From: Micromonospora lupini str. Lupac 08
GTDB lineage: Bacteria; Actinomycetota; Actinomycetes; Mycobacteriales; Micromonosporaceae
NCBI RefSeq assembly: GCF_000297395.2
Contig: NZ_HF570108.1
Span: forward strand, 4,996,636-5,060,635
Reading direction: 5' to 3'
Length of the DNA stretch: 64,000 nt
Shown here: piece by piece, positions 25,423 to 32,804 of the stretch
Layout of the letters: each line of letters starts with the position of its first letter
Position numbering within the stretch: position 1 is the stretch's first letter
Made by a program: the position numbers and the translations under genes
The notes under the pieces: model-generated
Told to the model about the DNA's origin: nothing
Databases searched by the model: none
What the model saw: only the letters and a program-made list of their open reading frames with translations

Positions 25423-26172
25423 TCAGGCGGTGCGCCGGAGACGCCCGGCGTACCGCGACTCGAGGGCGATGTTGTGCTCGTCCCCGCCGGGGACGTTGGC
25501 GGAGAGGTAGATAGGGGGTACCTCCCCGGCCTGGTGGAACCGTCGTACGACCTCAGCGGTCAGCAACTGCGCCAGCAGCGCCGTGGTGACCGAGGAGACC
25601 GCACAGACCGCGCCGCCGCCCTCGAGCGGCAGCAGTGCGTCACCGTACGGCGCGCCGTTGTCCAGCACGACGTCGGCGAGGTCGGCGAGCCGTTGACCGG
25701 ACGGGTGCCGTGGCGCCACCCGTGCGGTGTGCTCGACCGAGGTGACCGCGATCAACGGGTGACCGCGCTCGGTGACCAGCGCCGCCAGCTCGACCACCGA
25801 GCCGTTGATGCCGGACTGGGACGCCACCACGAACACGTCGCGCGGCTGGGGCGCGGCGAGCGCGTAGATCTGGTGGGCGATGGAGGGATCGCGTTCCAGC
25901 TTGGGGTCGGCGAGCACGTCGCGTGGGGCGTCGCCGTGCACCACCAGGTCCCGTACCGAGAGCCGGTTGGTGGGGACCAGCCCACCGGCGCGGGCGACAA
26001 GCTCGGCGGCGAACGCCTCGGAGTGCCCGGCGCCGAACGCCTGGAGCACGCCGCCGGCGCGCAGGCTGTCGGCGATCAGGTCGGCGGCCCGGGTGATCCC
26101 GTCGGCCTCCGAGTCGAGGAGGCGGTCGAGCACCGGGCGGACGGCGTCCGCGTACCCCTGGGCGCTGATCAT
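25423..26172 (-). CDS. SIS-domain protein of the UPF0309 family (NagS-like)
   Basis: A 249-residue protein with a single sugar isomerase (SIS) fold: GVLQAFGAGHSEAFAAELVARAGG is the phosphosugar-binding loop, followed by VFVVASQSGINGSVVELA and HPLIAVTS. The family is UPF0309. A Streptomyces coelicolor member, SCO4393, has been reported (from memory) to act on GlcNAc-6-phosphate and to be tied to aminosugar toxicity, so a similar role in this GlcNAc operon is a reasonable guess. The ATG overlaps the RpiR stop by 4 bp. An alternative role as MurNAc-6P etherase-like protein is less likely since the length is short. Confidence 0.8.
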   Translation of the reverse strand: MISAQGYADAVRPVLDRLLDSEADGITRAADLIADSLRAGGVLQAFGAGHSEAFAAELVARAGGLVPTNRLSVRDLVVHGDAPRDVLADPKLERDPSIAHQIYALAAPQPRDVFVVASQSGINGSVVELAALVTERGHPLIAVTSVEHTARVAPRHPSGQRLADLADVVLDNGAPYGDALLPLEGGGAVCAVSSVTTALLAQLLTAEVVRRFHQAGEVPPIYLSANVPGGDEHNIALESRYAGRLRRTA

Positions 26173-27134
26173 GAGACGACCCCTTTCGCGGCCTTGTGCC
26201 CGTCGACGGCCTGCGCGGTACGCCGGAAGGCCGCGTGGGCGCGGTCGTGGGTGCGTTGGGCGACGGCGATGTAGAGCAGGTCGAGCACCACCAGTTGCGG
26301 GTGCCGGGCGGAGAGCGCGTCCGGCCGGAAGGTGGTGGCCTGGCTGGCGGTGAGCAGCACGATGTCGGCCAGCTCGGCCAGCGGTGAGCGGGGAAAACCG
26401 GTGAGGGCGAGGGTCGTGGCGCCTCGGCTGCCCGCCTCCGCGAGCATCTCGATGGTCTCCCGGGTCTGGCCGGTGTGCGAGATGCCGAGCGCGACGTCGC
26501 CGACGCCGAGCAACGCGGCGCTGGCCAGCCCCTCGTGCACATCGCTCCAGGCCCAGGCGGCCACCCCGATGCGGTGCAGGCTGAACTGCATCTCCTCGCC
26601 GACCAGGGCGCTGCCACTGGCGCCGAAGATGTTCACCCGGTTGGCCCCCGCGATCGCCACCGCGGCGCGTTCCACCTCGCCCAGGTCGAGCAGCGTGGCG
26701 GTGTCGTGCATCGCCCGGGTGTCGGCAGCCATGATCTGGTCGAGGACCCGCGCGAGGGGGTCGGTCGGTTGGATCTCGCGGCCGATGTCGACGGTCCAGC
26801 CGGCCGAGCGGGCCCGGCCGGTCTCGGCGGCGATGCCCAGCCGCAGGTCGGCGTACCCCTCGAAGCCCATCGCCCGGCAGAAGCGGGTGATGGTGGCCGG
26901 CGAGGTGCCGCTGCGCTCGGCCAGCTCCACGATTGTGGAGCGCGCGGCGGCCTCGGGGTCGCTGAGGACGTGGTCGGCGACGCGGCGCAGCGCGCCGGTC
27001 AGCTCGCCCAGCTCGTTGCGCACCCGGGCCAGTACCCCGTCGGAGGGCGAGTGCCTCCGGTCGGTCACGTGGGCGTCGACCACCGCGGTCCCCGCGGCGG
27101 TGTCCACCTCGTGATCAACCATGGGACGCCTCAC
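26169..27134 (-). CDS. RpiR/MurR-family transcriptional regulator
   Basis: A 321-residue regulator. The N-terminal RpiR helix-turn-helix (STIVELAERSGTSPATITRFCRAMGFEGYADLRLGIA) is followed by a C-terminal SIS domain (RVNIFGASGSALVGEEMQ, ALGISHTGQTRETIEML) that senses a phosphosugar. First gene of the RpiR-SIS-ngcEFG operon and divergent from the GlcNAc kinase, it probably responds to GlcNAc-6P or a related phosphosugar. A TTGACA -35 (complement of 27193-27198) and repeated ACTGTTA boxes lie in the shared upstream region. Confidence 0.88.
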   Translation of the reverse strand: MRRPMVDHEVDTAAGTAVVDAHVTDRRHSPSDGVLARVRNELGELTGALRRVADHVLSDPEAAARSTIVELAERSGTSPATITRFCRAMGFEGYADLRLGIAAETGRARSAGWTVDIGREIQPTDPLARVLDQIMAADTRAMHDTATLLDLGEVERAAVAIAGANRVNIFGASGSALVGEEMQFSLHRIGVAAWAWSDVHEGLASAALLGVGDVALGISHTGQTRETIEMLAEAGSRGATTLALTGFPRSPLAELADIVLLTASQATTFRPDALSARHPQLVVLDLLYIAVAQRTHDRAHAAFRRTAQAVDGHKAAKGVVS

Positions 27135-27146
27135 CTTTCCGAAAAG

Positions 27147-27225
27147 ACTGTTAACTGTTAGTGGTAAAAGTTCTTACTGAAGGGCCCTCTGTGTCAAGAC
27201 TGTGGGCGAAGTTTTCAAACTGTTA
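27147..27225. promoter_or_regulatory. Divergent control region with ACTGTTA repeats
   Basis: Three copies of ACTGTTA occur between the divergent rpiR and kinase genes: 27147-27153, 27154-27160 (abutting, creating the odd palindrome TAACTGTTA at 27152-27160) and 27219-27225. On the minus strand a perfect TTGACA lies at 27193-27198, upstream of the AT-rich stretch 27160-27178 that would hold the -10. The boxes flank the minus-strand promoter and are plausible RpiR sites. Confidence 0.45.
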
Positions 27226-27327
27226 CCTGGCGCACAGCCCTCCGCGCTCGCCCCAGGTTGCCCCGCGCGACCGCGCCGACCAGCATGAACAGGCCCAGCA
27301 CCGCGCAGCGCAAGGAGGCCCGTGCCG

Positions 27328-28314
27328 ATGTCCGACACCGTCGTGGTCGGTCTCGACGTCGGGGGTACGTCCACCCGGGCGACCGCCCTGACCCTCGCCG
27401 GCGACCGCCTCGGCACCGGCCGCGCCGGCGGGGGCAACCCCACCAGCCACGGTGCCGAACGCGCCGCCGCCGAGCTGTTGACCGCGCTCCGCGAAGCGCT
27501 CACCGACCTCGAACCGACCCGGGTGGCCGCCGGCACCATCGGGCTCGCCGGAGCCGGCCGGCTGCTCGCCGACCCGGCCGGGCGGGCCGCCTTCGACCAG
27601 GCCTGGCACGACGCCGGTCTGCGCTGCCCGTACGAGGTGCACGGCGACGCCCTGGTCGCGTACGCCTCGGGCACCGCCGCCCCGGACGGAACCATCCTCA
27701 TCGCCGGCACCGGGGCGATCACCGCACAGGTCACCGACCTGCGGCTCGACCGGATCGCCGACGGCCACGGCTGGCTGCTCGGTGACGCCGGGTCGGGCTT
27801 CTGGCTCGGCCGCGAGGCGGTGCGCCGACTCCTCGCCGACCTGGACGCCGGCCAGGCGCCGGGCACGCTGGGCACCGCTGTGCTCACCGAACTGGTGGGC
27901 AGCGCCGACGTCGCTCCCCGCCCCCGCGACACCGTCGACGCCACGATCCAGGCAGTCACCCGCCGGCCGCCGATCGAGCTGGCCCGGCTGGCGCCACTTG
28001 TCGTCACCGCCGCGACCGACGGCGAACCGGTGGCCACCGCGCTGATCGCCGAGGCCGCCGCCCACCTCGCCGGCAGCGTCGGCCGGATCCGCCCCGGCGG
28101 GGCGACGACGCCCGTCGTGCTCGGCGGCGGTCTACTCACCGCGGACACCCCGCTCGCCGCAGCCGTCCGGGCCGAGATCGCGCGAGACTGGCCGGACGCG
28201 ACACTGCGCACGGCCGGAGACGGGGCCGCCGCCGCAGCCTGGCTCGCCGCCCGCGGCCTGCCCGAGGTGACCGACCCAGCCGCGCTGCACGCCCGCCTCT
28301 TCCCCACCCCCTGA
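27328..28314 (+). CDS. N-acetylglucosamine kinase (BadF/BadG/BcrA/BcrD ATPase family)
   Basis: A 328-residue ASKHA-fold kinase. The phosphate-1 loop VVVGLDVGGTSTRATAL, the central TILIAGTGAITA and GHGWLLGDAGSGFWLG, and the C-terminal adenosine motif TPVVLGGGLL are all present. Family members phosphorylate GlcNAc or GlcN to the 6-phosphate, matching the transporter and SIS genes opposite. AAGGAGG lies 9 nt before ATG 27328 and only 3 nt before the in-frame GTG 27322, so the ATG is preferred. It is divergent from rpiR and probably under the same regulator. Confidence 0.87.
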   Translation: MSDTVVVGLDVGGTSTRATALTLAGDRLGTGRAGGGNPTSHGAERAAAELLTALREALTDLEPTRVAAGTIGLAGAGRLLADPAGRAAFDQAWHDAGLRCPYEVHGDALVAYASGTAAPDGTILIAGTGAITAQVTDLRLDRIADGHGWLLGDAGSGFWLGREAVRRLLADLDAGQAPGTLGTAVLTELVGSADVAPRPRDTVDATIQAVTRRPPIELARLAPLVVTAATDGEPVATALIAEAAAHLAGSVGRIRPGGATTPVVLGGGLLTADTPLAAAVRAEIARDWPDATLRTAGDGAAAAAWLAARGLPEVTDPAALHARLFPTP

Positions 28315-28392
28315 CCCGCGCACCCCCGCGCCCCGCCCCGCGCGCCAGGCGCCCCGCCCCGGGCCGTGCCCCCCGCGCCCGCGCCCCGCGCG

Positions 28393-28474
28393 CCAAGATC
28401 CGCGCAACTTCACTGAAGTTGCGGCCTCAGCGCGCCGGGAGGCAGCAGTTTCACTGAAGTTGCGGGGATCTTGG
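28393..28474. repeat. REP-like compound palindrome
   Basis: Outer arms CCAAGATCC (28393-28401) and GGATCTTGG (28466-28474) enclose two copies of a nested palindrome: GCAACTTCACTGAAGTTGC, a perfect 19-mer (28404-28422), and GCAGTTTCACTGAAGTTGC (28445-28463). The whole unit folds on itself. It sits 79 bp after the GlcNAc kinase stop, in GC-rich filler. The repeated nested structure suggests a dispersed REP-like element that may also end kinase transcription. Confidence 0.7.
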
Positions 28475-29096
28475 TCGCGTAGCGGGCGGGAGCGGGCCCT
28501 CGGGCGGGTAGGTCTGCGCTGCGTCGTGATGATCGGTATTGGTCAGGTTCGGTTGCGCGACGTCGGGCCGGGTGTGCGGAGCCGGAGTTCGTCGACGCAG
28601 CGTCGAGGCGGTGGTCGCCCCTGCCACGCCGCATCGTCGGGTCGGTCGCGGCGGCCCAGCGGGCGGGAAGGCAGAGGGCGGGGGCGGTCCTGGCGAGTTG
28701 GCCGGCGACGCCCGCCGCCTGGACCCACTGTTGGAGAACCACGTGGATCACCAGCCCGACGTCGCGATGCCCAACTGGCGACAGGCCGACCGTAGCCCCT
28801 GACCCACCGACAGCGAACAGCCCTCCGGGCTGGCACCCACGTCGACTCGTTGTCCCTGTGTCAGCACCTGCGGAGGCAGGGACTGGTCCGGCGGATGAGG
28901 GAAGCCGAAGACGTACACCGATCACTTCCGGACGCGACATCGCCAGCATCACCCGAAGGGGAAGCCGGACGCGAACGCAGCCGTCGGCCACGACCGCCTG
29001 CGCCGCCGAGGTCGGCAGGCTCCAGAAGAACGCGCCCAGGGAGCTGGCCGGGGCCTCCTACCCTGGGTCCGTCCACTGTCGCCGAGGAGGCACGCG
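28475..29096. other. Gene-poor stretch, possibly decayed coding sequence
   Basis: Part of a 780-bp interval between the kinase and the D-glutamate cyclase-like gene. Open frames cross it on both strands (up to 193 codons on minus, 28410-28991), but none has a ribosome-binding site, a recognisable domain or normal codon bias. One plus-strand frame ending at 28802 finishes in a natural-looking tail (LLENHVDHQPDVAMPNWRQADRSP split over 28730-28799), which could be the remnant of a gene. The last 60 bp hold the RBS of the next gene (GAGGAGG at 29083-29089). Confidence 0.4.
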
Positions 29097-29993
29097 GTGC
29101 GTATCGACGAGACCATCGCCGCGCTGGAACGCGTCGCCGCGCGCGAGGTGGGCCGGGGCAGCGAGGCGCTGGCCGCGCCGGCCGCCGGCGGACTGCTGGC
29201 CGCCGCCAGCTCGCTCGTCGCCGCTGGCGCGCCGGACGCCGCGGTGTTCACCGGATTCTTCATCCCGGGCGCGGAGCCACCGGCCGCGGAGACCGACGGT
29301 CCGCTCGGCGCGGTCCAGATCGCCGTCGCCCTGCGCCTGCTCGGTGGCCGGTGCCGGCTCGTCACCGACCAGCCCTGCGCACCTGTGGTCGAGGCGGCCG
29401 TCGCCGCCGCCGCGCCGGGCCTGCCGGTCGACGTCGCGCCACTGCGGGGGTACGAGGAATGGGCCGCCACCCTCCTGCCCCGCTACGGCCGCCTGACGCA
29501 CCTGATCGCCTGCGAACGGGTCGGACCCGGGGTGGACGGTCGACCCCACAACATGCGCGGCGAGGACATCGGCGCGCACACGGCGCCCCTGGACCGGCTC
29601 TACACCGCCGGATCGGCGTACCGGATCGGCATCGGCGACGGCGGCAACGAACTCGGCATGGGCCGTCTGCCGGCGGAGCTGATCGGCCGGGTGGTCGCCT
29701 CGGGTGAGCGGATCCGGTGCGTGGTGGGCGCGGACGCACTGCTCGTCGGCGGCACCTCCAACTGGGCCGCCGCGGCCCTCGTCGGCGCGCTGTCGCTGCT
29801 GCGCCCCGAGGTGCCGGCGCTTCGGACGCTGCTGGAGCCCGCGTGGTCGTCCGACCTGTTGGCCGCGATCGTCGCGGCGGGCGCGGTGGACGGGGTGCGC
29901 CGCCGCTCCACCCTCAGCGTCGACGGCCTGGACTGGCCCTCGTACAGCGAACCGCTCACCGAGATCGCCGACCTCGTCAGGGCAGGCCGGTAG
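29097..29993 (+). CDS. D-glutamate cyclase-like protein (DUF4392)
   Basis: A 298-residue protein matching the glutamate cyclase (DUF4392) domain: FTGFFIPGAEPPAAETDGPLGA, an alternating Rossmann-like core, RPHNMRGEDIGAHTAPLDRLY and GIGDGGNELGMG. Eukaryotic DGLUCY with this domain converts D-glutamate to 5-oxo-D-proline; bacterial members are mostly uncharacterised. Start: GTG with GAGGAGG 7 nt upstream. It stands alone, with its 3' end overlapping the convergent membrane gene by 17 bp. D-glutamate is a peptidoglycan precursor, and MurD/MurL-like genes lie 6 kb away. Confidence 0.8.
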   Translation: MRIDETIAALERVAAREVGRGSEALAAPAAGGLLAAASSLVAAGAPDAAVFTGFFIPGAEPPAAETDGPLGAVQIAVALRLLGGRCRLVTDQPCAPVVEAAVAAAAPGLPVDVAPLRGYEEWAATLLPRYGRLTHLIACERVGPGVDGRPHNMRGEDIGAHTAPLDRLYTAGSAYRIGIGDGGNELGMGRLPAELIGRVVASGERIRCVVGADALLVGGTSNWAAAALVGALSLLRPEVPALRTLLEPAWSSDLLAAIVAAGAVDGVRRRSTLSVDGLDWPSYSEPLTEIADLVRAGR

Positions 29994-30801
29994 GGCTGGG
30001 CGGTTCGGCCGCCGGCCGCAGAGGTCTCGACGCGCGTCTCGGCGGGCCGGCCCGGGCGACTCCGCGACGACGCAGCGGCAGGTGCAGGGCGGCGGCGACC
30101 ACCGCGAAGGCCACCCAGCCGGCGCCCAGCGCGACGGCCGACGAGACGTCCTGAACGTAGTGGTACGCGGAGAGGAAACCGACGAGCGCGAGGCTGTTGC
30201 GGGCGAAGTGCCCGCTGAACTCGAACAACTGCCGGCGGGCCTCGACGGCGACAAGCACCCCGGAGTACGGGAACGTCACCACCATGCCGCGCAACACCGC
30301 GCCGAGCAACGCGGTGAGGATCGCCCCGACGAAGATCACCACCAGCTTGAGCAGGACGGGCAGCCCGTCCGTACGCGTCCTGGCGCCGTCGACCGGATCA
30401 TCGGCGGGTGCGGTGCGCGGGCCGGCGTCGCGGCGGGCGCGACGGCGTAGCAGCAGCATGGCCGCCAGCCAGAGCACAAGCGTGCCGGCGAGGGCCGCCT
30501 CGAACGGGACGTCGACGGCCAGCAGGCCGGCGCTCAGCGCCACGTACACACCGATCCCCGCGGCGTCGGCGAGCAGGATCGGCCAGCGCAGCCCCTGGTG
30601 GGTGACCGCCACGGTGACGAAGAACAGGTTGAGCCCGAGCACGCCGAGCACCTGCGCGCCGTCCACCCCGTAGGGGGTGCTGACCAGGGCGAGCGTCATC
30701 GGCAACGGCAGGCTGTAGACAAGCGCCCGGAGCCGGATCGAGCGGATCACGCTGACCGCCCAGACCACGGCCGTCACCAGCAGGACCGCACCCCACGTCA
30801 T
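29977..30801 (-). CDS. Polytopic membrane protein of unknown function
   Basis: A 274-residue protein with about seven hydrophobic segments (GAVLLVTAVVWAVSVI, ALVYSLPLPMTLALV, VLGVLGLNLFFVTVAV, AALAGTLVLWLAAMLLL, LLKLVVIFVGAILTALLGAVL, LGAGWVAFAVVAAALHL) and a basic, proline-rich cytoplasmic tail. A charged loop (RRRARRDAGPRTAPADDPVDG) divides it. I do not recognise a family with confidence. Its 3' end overlaps the 3' end of the D-glutamate cyclase-like gene by 17 bp. It begins 19 bp after the stop of the next minus-strand gene, so the two are probably cotranscribed. Confidence 0.65.
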   Translation of the reverse strand: MTWGAVLLVTAVVWAVSVIRSIRLRALVYSLPLPMTLALVSTPYGVDGAQVLGVLGLNLFFVTVAVTHQGLRWPILLADAAGIGVYVALSAGLLAVDVPFEAALAGTLVLWLAAMLLLRRRARRDAGPRTAPADDPVDGARTRTDGLPVLLKLVVIFVGAILTALLGAVLRGMVVTFPYSGVLVAVEARRQLFEFSGHFARNSLALVGFLSAYHYVQDVSSAVALGAGWVAFAVVAAALHLPLRRRGVARAGPPRRASRPLRPAAEPPSPTGLP

Positions 30802-30820
30802 GGCTTCCCCGTCTCCGCCG

Positions 30821-31717
30821 TCAGTCCGAGAAGGTAGCGGCGTTCACGCAGACGTCGAACACGCGGGTGAGCCGCTCGACGTCCGTCCGGTTGACCGAGA
30901 ACTGGTTCTCGCCGATCTCGCCGTGCGCGGTCATCCGGGCCTCCCAGCAGCTCGACCCGTCCCAGACTGTCAGGTTGACGAGGAGCTGCGGACTGACCAC
31001 ACCGAAGGGCAGCAGCCCCACTCGCGCCCCGGCCGCGCGCTGCCGCTGCACCAGGTCGGACAGCTCGTCGGTGAGCGTGGCGTAGACGAAGACCCGCGTG
31101 ATCCGGACACCCCGTTGCAGGGCCGCGAGGTTCGCCTCCCAGTAGCGCCGGCCGATCTCGCTGCGCCACCAGCTCAGCTCCCCGCTCACCCGGGGCATCA
31201 CGTTTGTCAACGCGTCCAGCCGGTGCACGCAGCCGCGGGTCGCGCCGACCAGGTCCTCGTCCTCGTCGCCGCGTCGGATGATCCGCCCCTGCGCGAGCTG
31301 CTCGGCCTCCAGCCGGAACTGCTCGTAGCGCCGCTGCGCCTCCGTCGCGACCCGCGTGCCCGCGTGCTGCTCGGCCGCCTCCCGCATGGCCCCGGCCAGC
31401 TCCGTGGTGGTGTGGACGAGCCACGGCGGGCCGTCCAGCAACGTCCGCAGGTGGAACCGGCGTTCCGCGCGGGCCAGCGAGTCCACCAGCAGGGAGATGG
31501 TGATGCCCATCAGGCCGGCCAGCAGCGACTCCACCCCGGAGGCGGCGTTGGTGAGGTCGAGGATGACGCTGAGGCTGATCGACAGCGTGATGCCTACCAA
31601 CGCCACCGGGTCGGTGTGCGCCACCAGACGGGCGAAGCCGTCGGACGCGCCGCCGCGCCCCCGCAGCCGCCGACGGGGCACGTCCCGGGGCATGTCAGGG
31701 GCCAGGTCACGGGCCAT
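30821..31717 (-). CDS. Membrane-anchored hypothetical protein with PLD-like C-terminal domain
   Basis: A 298-residue protein. A basic N-terminus (MARDLAPDMPRDVPRRRLRGRG) precedes two hydrophobic segments (VALVGITLSISLSVILDLT and VESLLAGLMGITISLLVDSLA), then a helical linker rich in Glu/Arg and a soluble C-terminal domain. That domain has YWEANLAALQRGVRITRVFVYATLTDELSDLVQRQRAAG (split), a layout seen in PLD-like domains without HKD catalytic residues, so a binding rather than nuclease role is suggested. ATG 31717 is chosen because coding bias ends there. It is divergent from the gene at 31805. Confidence 0.6.
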   Translation of the reverse strand: MARDLAPDMPRDVPRRRLRGRGGASDGFARLVAHTDPVALVGITLSISLSVILDLTNAASGVESLLAGLMGITISLLVDSLARAERRFHLRTLLDGPPWLVHTTTELAGAMREAAEQHAGTRVATEAQRRYEQFRLEAEQLAQGRIIRRGDEDEDLVGATRGCVHRLDALTNVMPRVSGELSWWRSEIGRRYWEANLAALQRGVRITRVFVYATLTDELSDLVQRQRAAGARVGLLPFGVVSPQLLVNLTVWDGSSCWEARMTAHGEIGENQFSVNRTDVERLTRVFDVCVNAATFSD

Positions 31718-31804
31718 CGAACGTCTCCCATCCGCCGGTGCCGCCAGGGTAGACGCCGGCCACAATCGCCGGCCCCGCCGAGCCGGGGCGGTAGCATCCG
31801 GCAG

Positions 31805-32773
31805 GTGCAGAGCGCGGACGCGGCCCCGTCGACCGGGACGGTCGCCGACCAGATCACGGCGGACGTCCGGGCCTGGGTCGACTCCACCCCGCTCCGCGGC
31901 CTGGTCCGGCACTTCGGCGGTCACTGGCCGGCTGGCGACCTCGGCGACGTGCTGCGGTTCCTCGACGACTTCTCCGAGCGGCACTGGGACTTCCGGCAGG
32001 GGCGGGAACGCCCGGACGCGCGGGAGCCGACCTTCGACGCGTCCACGTCCAGGCTGGTCCTCGACGCGGCCGCCACGCTGGGCATGGTGCGTGCGACACC
32101 GCCGGCCCGCCCGACGTACGCCCATCTGGTCGTGCTGGGCGGCCTGGCGCACGCCTGCGTGCGTCGCGTCGCGTACGCCGCGCACCTGCTGCGTACCGGC
32201 CTGCGGGTGACCGGCGAGGTCGCGGTGCTGGGCAGCTTCCGACCGCTGTCCGAGTGGGAACGCGCCACCCTCGCCGACGCGGGCCTGCCACCGGACGAGA
32301 CCGAGGTGGACGTGCTGGACACTGCGGTCCGCCAGGTGTTCGGGGTGACCGCCCCGACCGAGCGGGCCGGTGTCGACGCCGGCCACCCCCACCACTCCTG
32401 GTCGTCGCGGACCTACCGGCCGAGCGGCCTGCCGGCGGTACGCGTGCTGGCCGCGCCGTCCAGCGACCCGCACCGGCGGCGCGCGCACACGGCCGACACG
32501 CAACGGTTCTGGGCCGAGCACGTCCGGCTCGCGCCGGGCGACGAGGTGCTGATGGCGACCGCGCCGATCTACGTGCCGTTCCAGCACTGCGACGCGCTGC
32601 GCACCCTGGCCGTGCCGTCCGGGTGCGCCATCGAGACCGTCGGGGTGGACCCGACGCTCGCCGACCTCGCGGTGCTGCCCGAGCAGACGCTCACGCCGGG
32701 GCGCTACCTCCAGGAGATCCGCTCGGCCATCCGCTCGATGCGCGCCCTGCACGACGAGGTCGCCCGGCAGTGA
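31805..32773 (+). CDS. Hypothetical protein with weak DUF218/YdcF-like features
   Basis: A 322-residue soluble protein. The middle shows YAHLVVLGGLAHACVRRVAYAAHLL, then a run similar to the YdcF/SanA (DUF218) fold: HTADTQRFWAEHVRLAPGDEVLMATAPIYVPFQHCDALRTL and CAIETVGVDP, with the NTADT-like and Q-containing motifs. The catalytic histidines of well-known members are not obvious. GTG 31805 has a poor RBS, but TAGCAT (31792-31797) lies 7 nt upstream, so the mRNA is probably leaderless. It is divergent from the membrane protein at 30821-31717, 87 bp apart, and ends 31 bp from a convergent MFS gene. Confidence 0.6.
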   Translation: MQSADAAPSTGTVADQITADVRAWVDSTPLRGLVRHFGGHWPAGDLGDVLRFLDDFSERHWDFRQGRERPDAREPTFDASTSRLVLDAAATLGMVRATPPARPTYAHLVVLGGLAHACVRRVAYAAHLLRTGLRVTGEVAVLGSFRPLSEWERATLADAGLPPDETEVDVLDTAVRQVFGVTAPTERAGVDAGHPHHSWSSRTYRPSGLPAVRVLAAPSSDPHRRRAHTADTQRFWAEHVRLAPGDEVLMATAPIYVPFQHCDALRTLAVPSGCAIETVGVDPTLADLAVLPEQTLTPGRYLQEIRSAIRSMRALHDEVARQ

Positions 32774-32804
32774 ACCGGACGACCAGGTCGCGCCACGGCG
32801 TCTG

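Noticed and set aside
28410..28991. Minus-strand frame of 193 codons in the gap
   Set aside because: No RBS, no domain and unusual composition; it spans the repeat.
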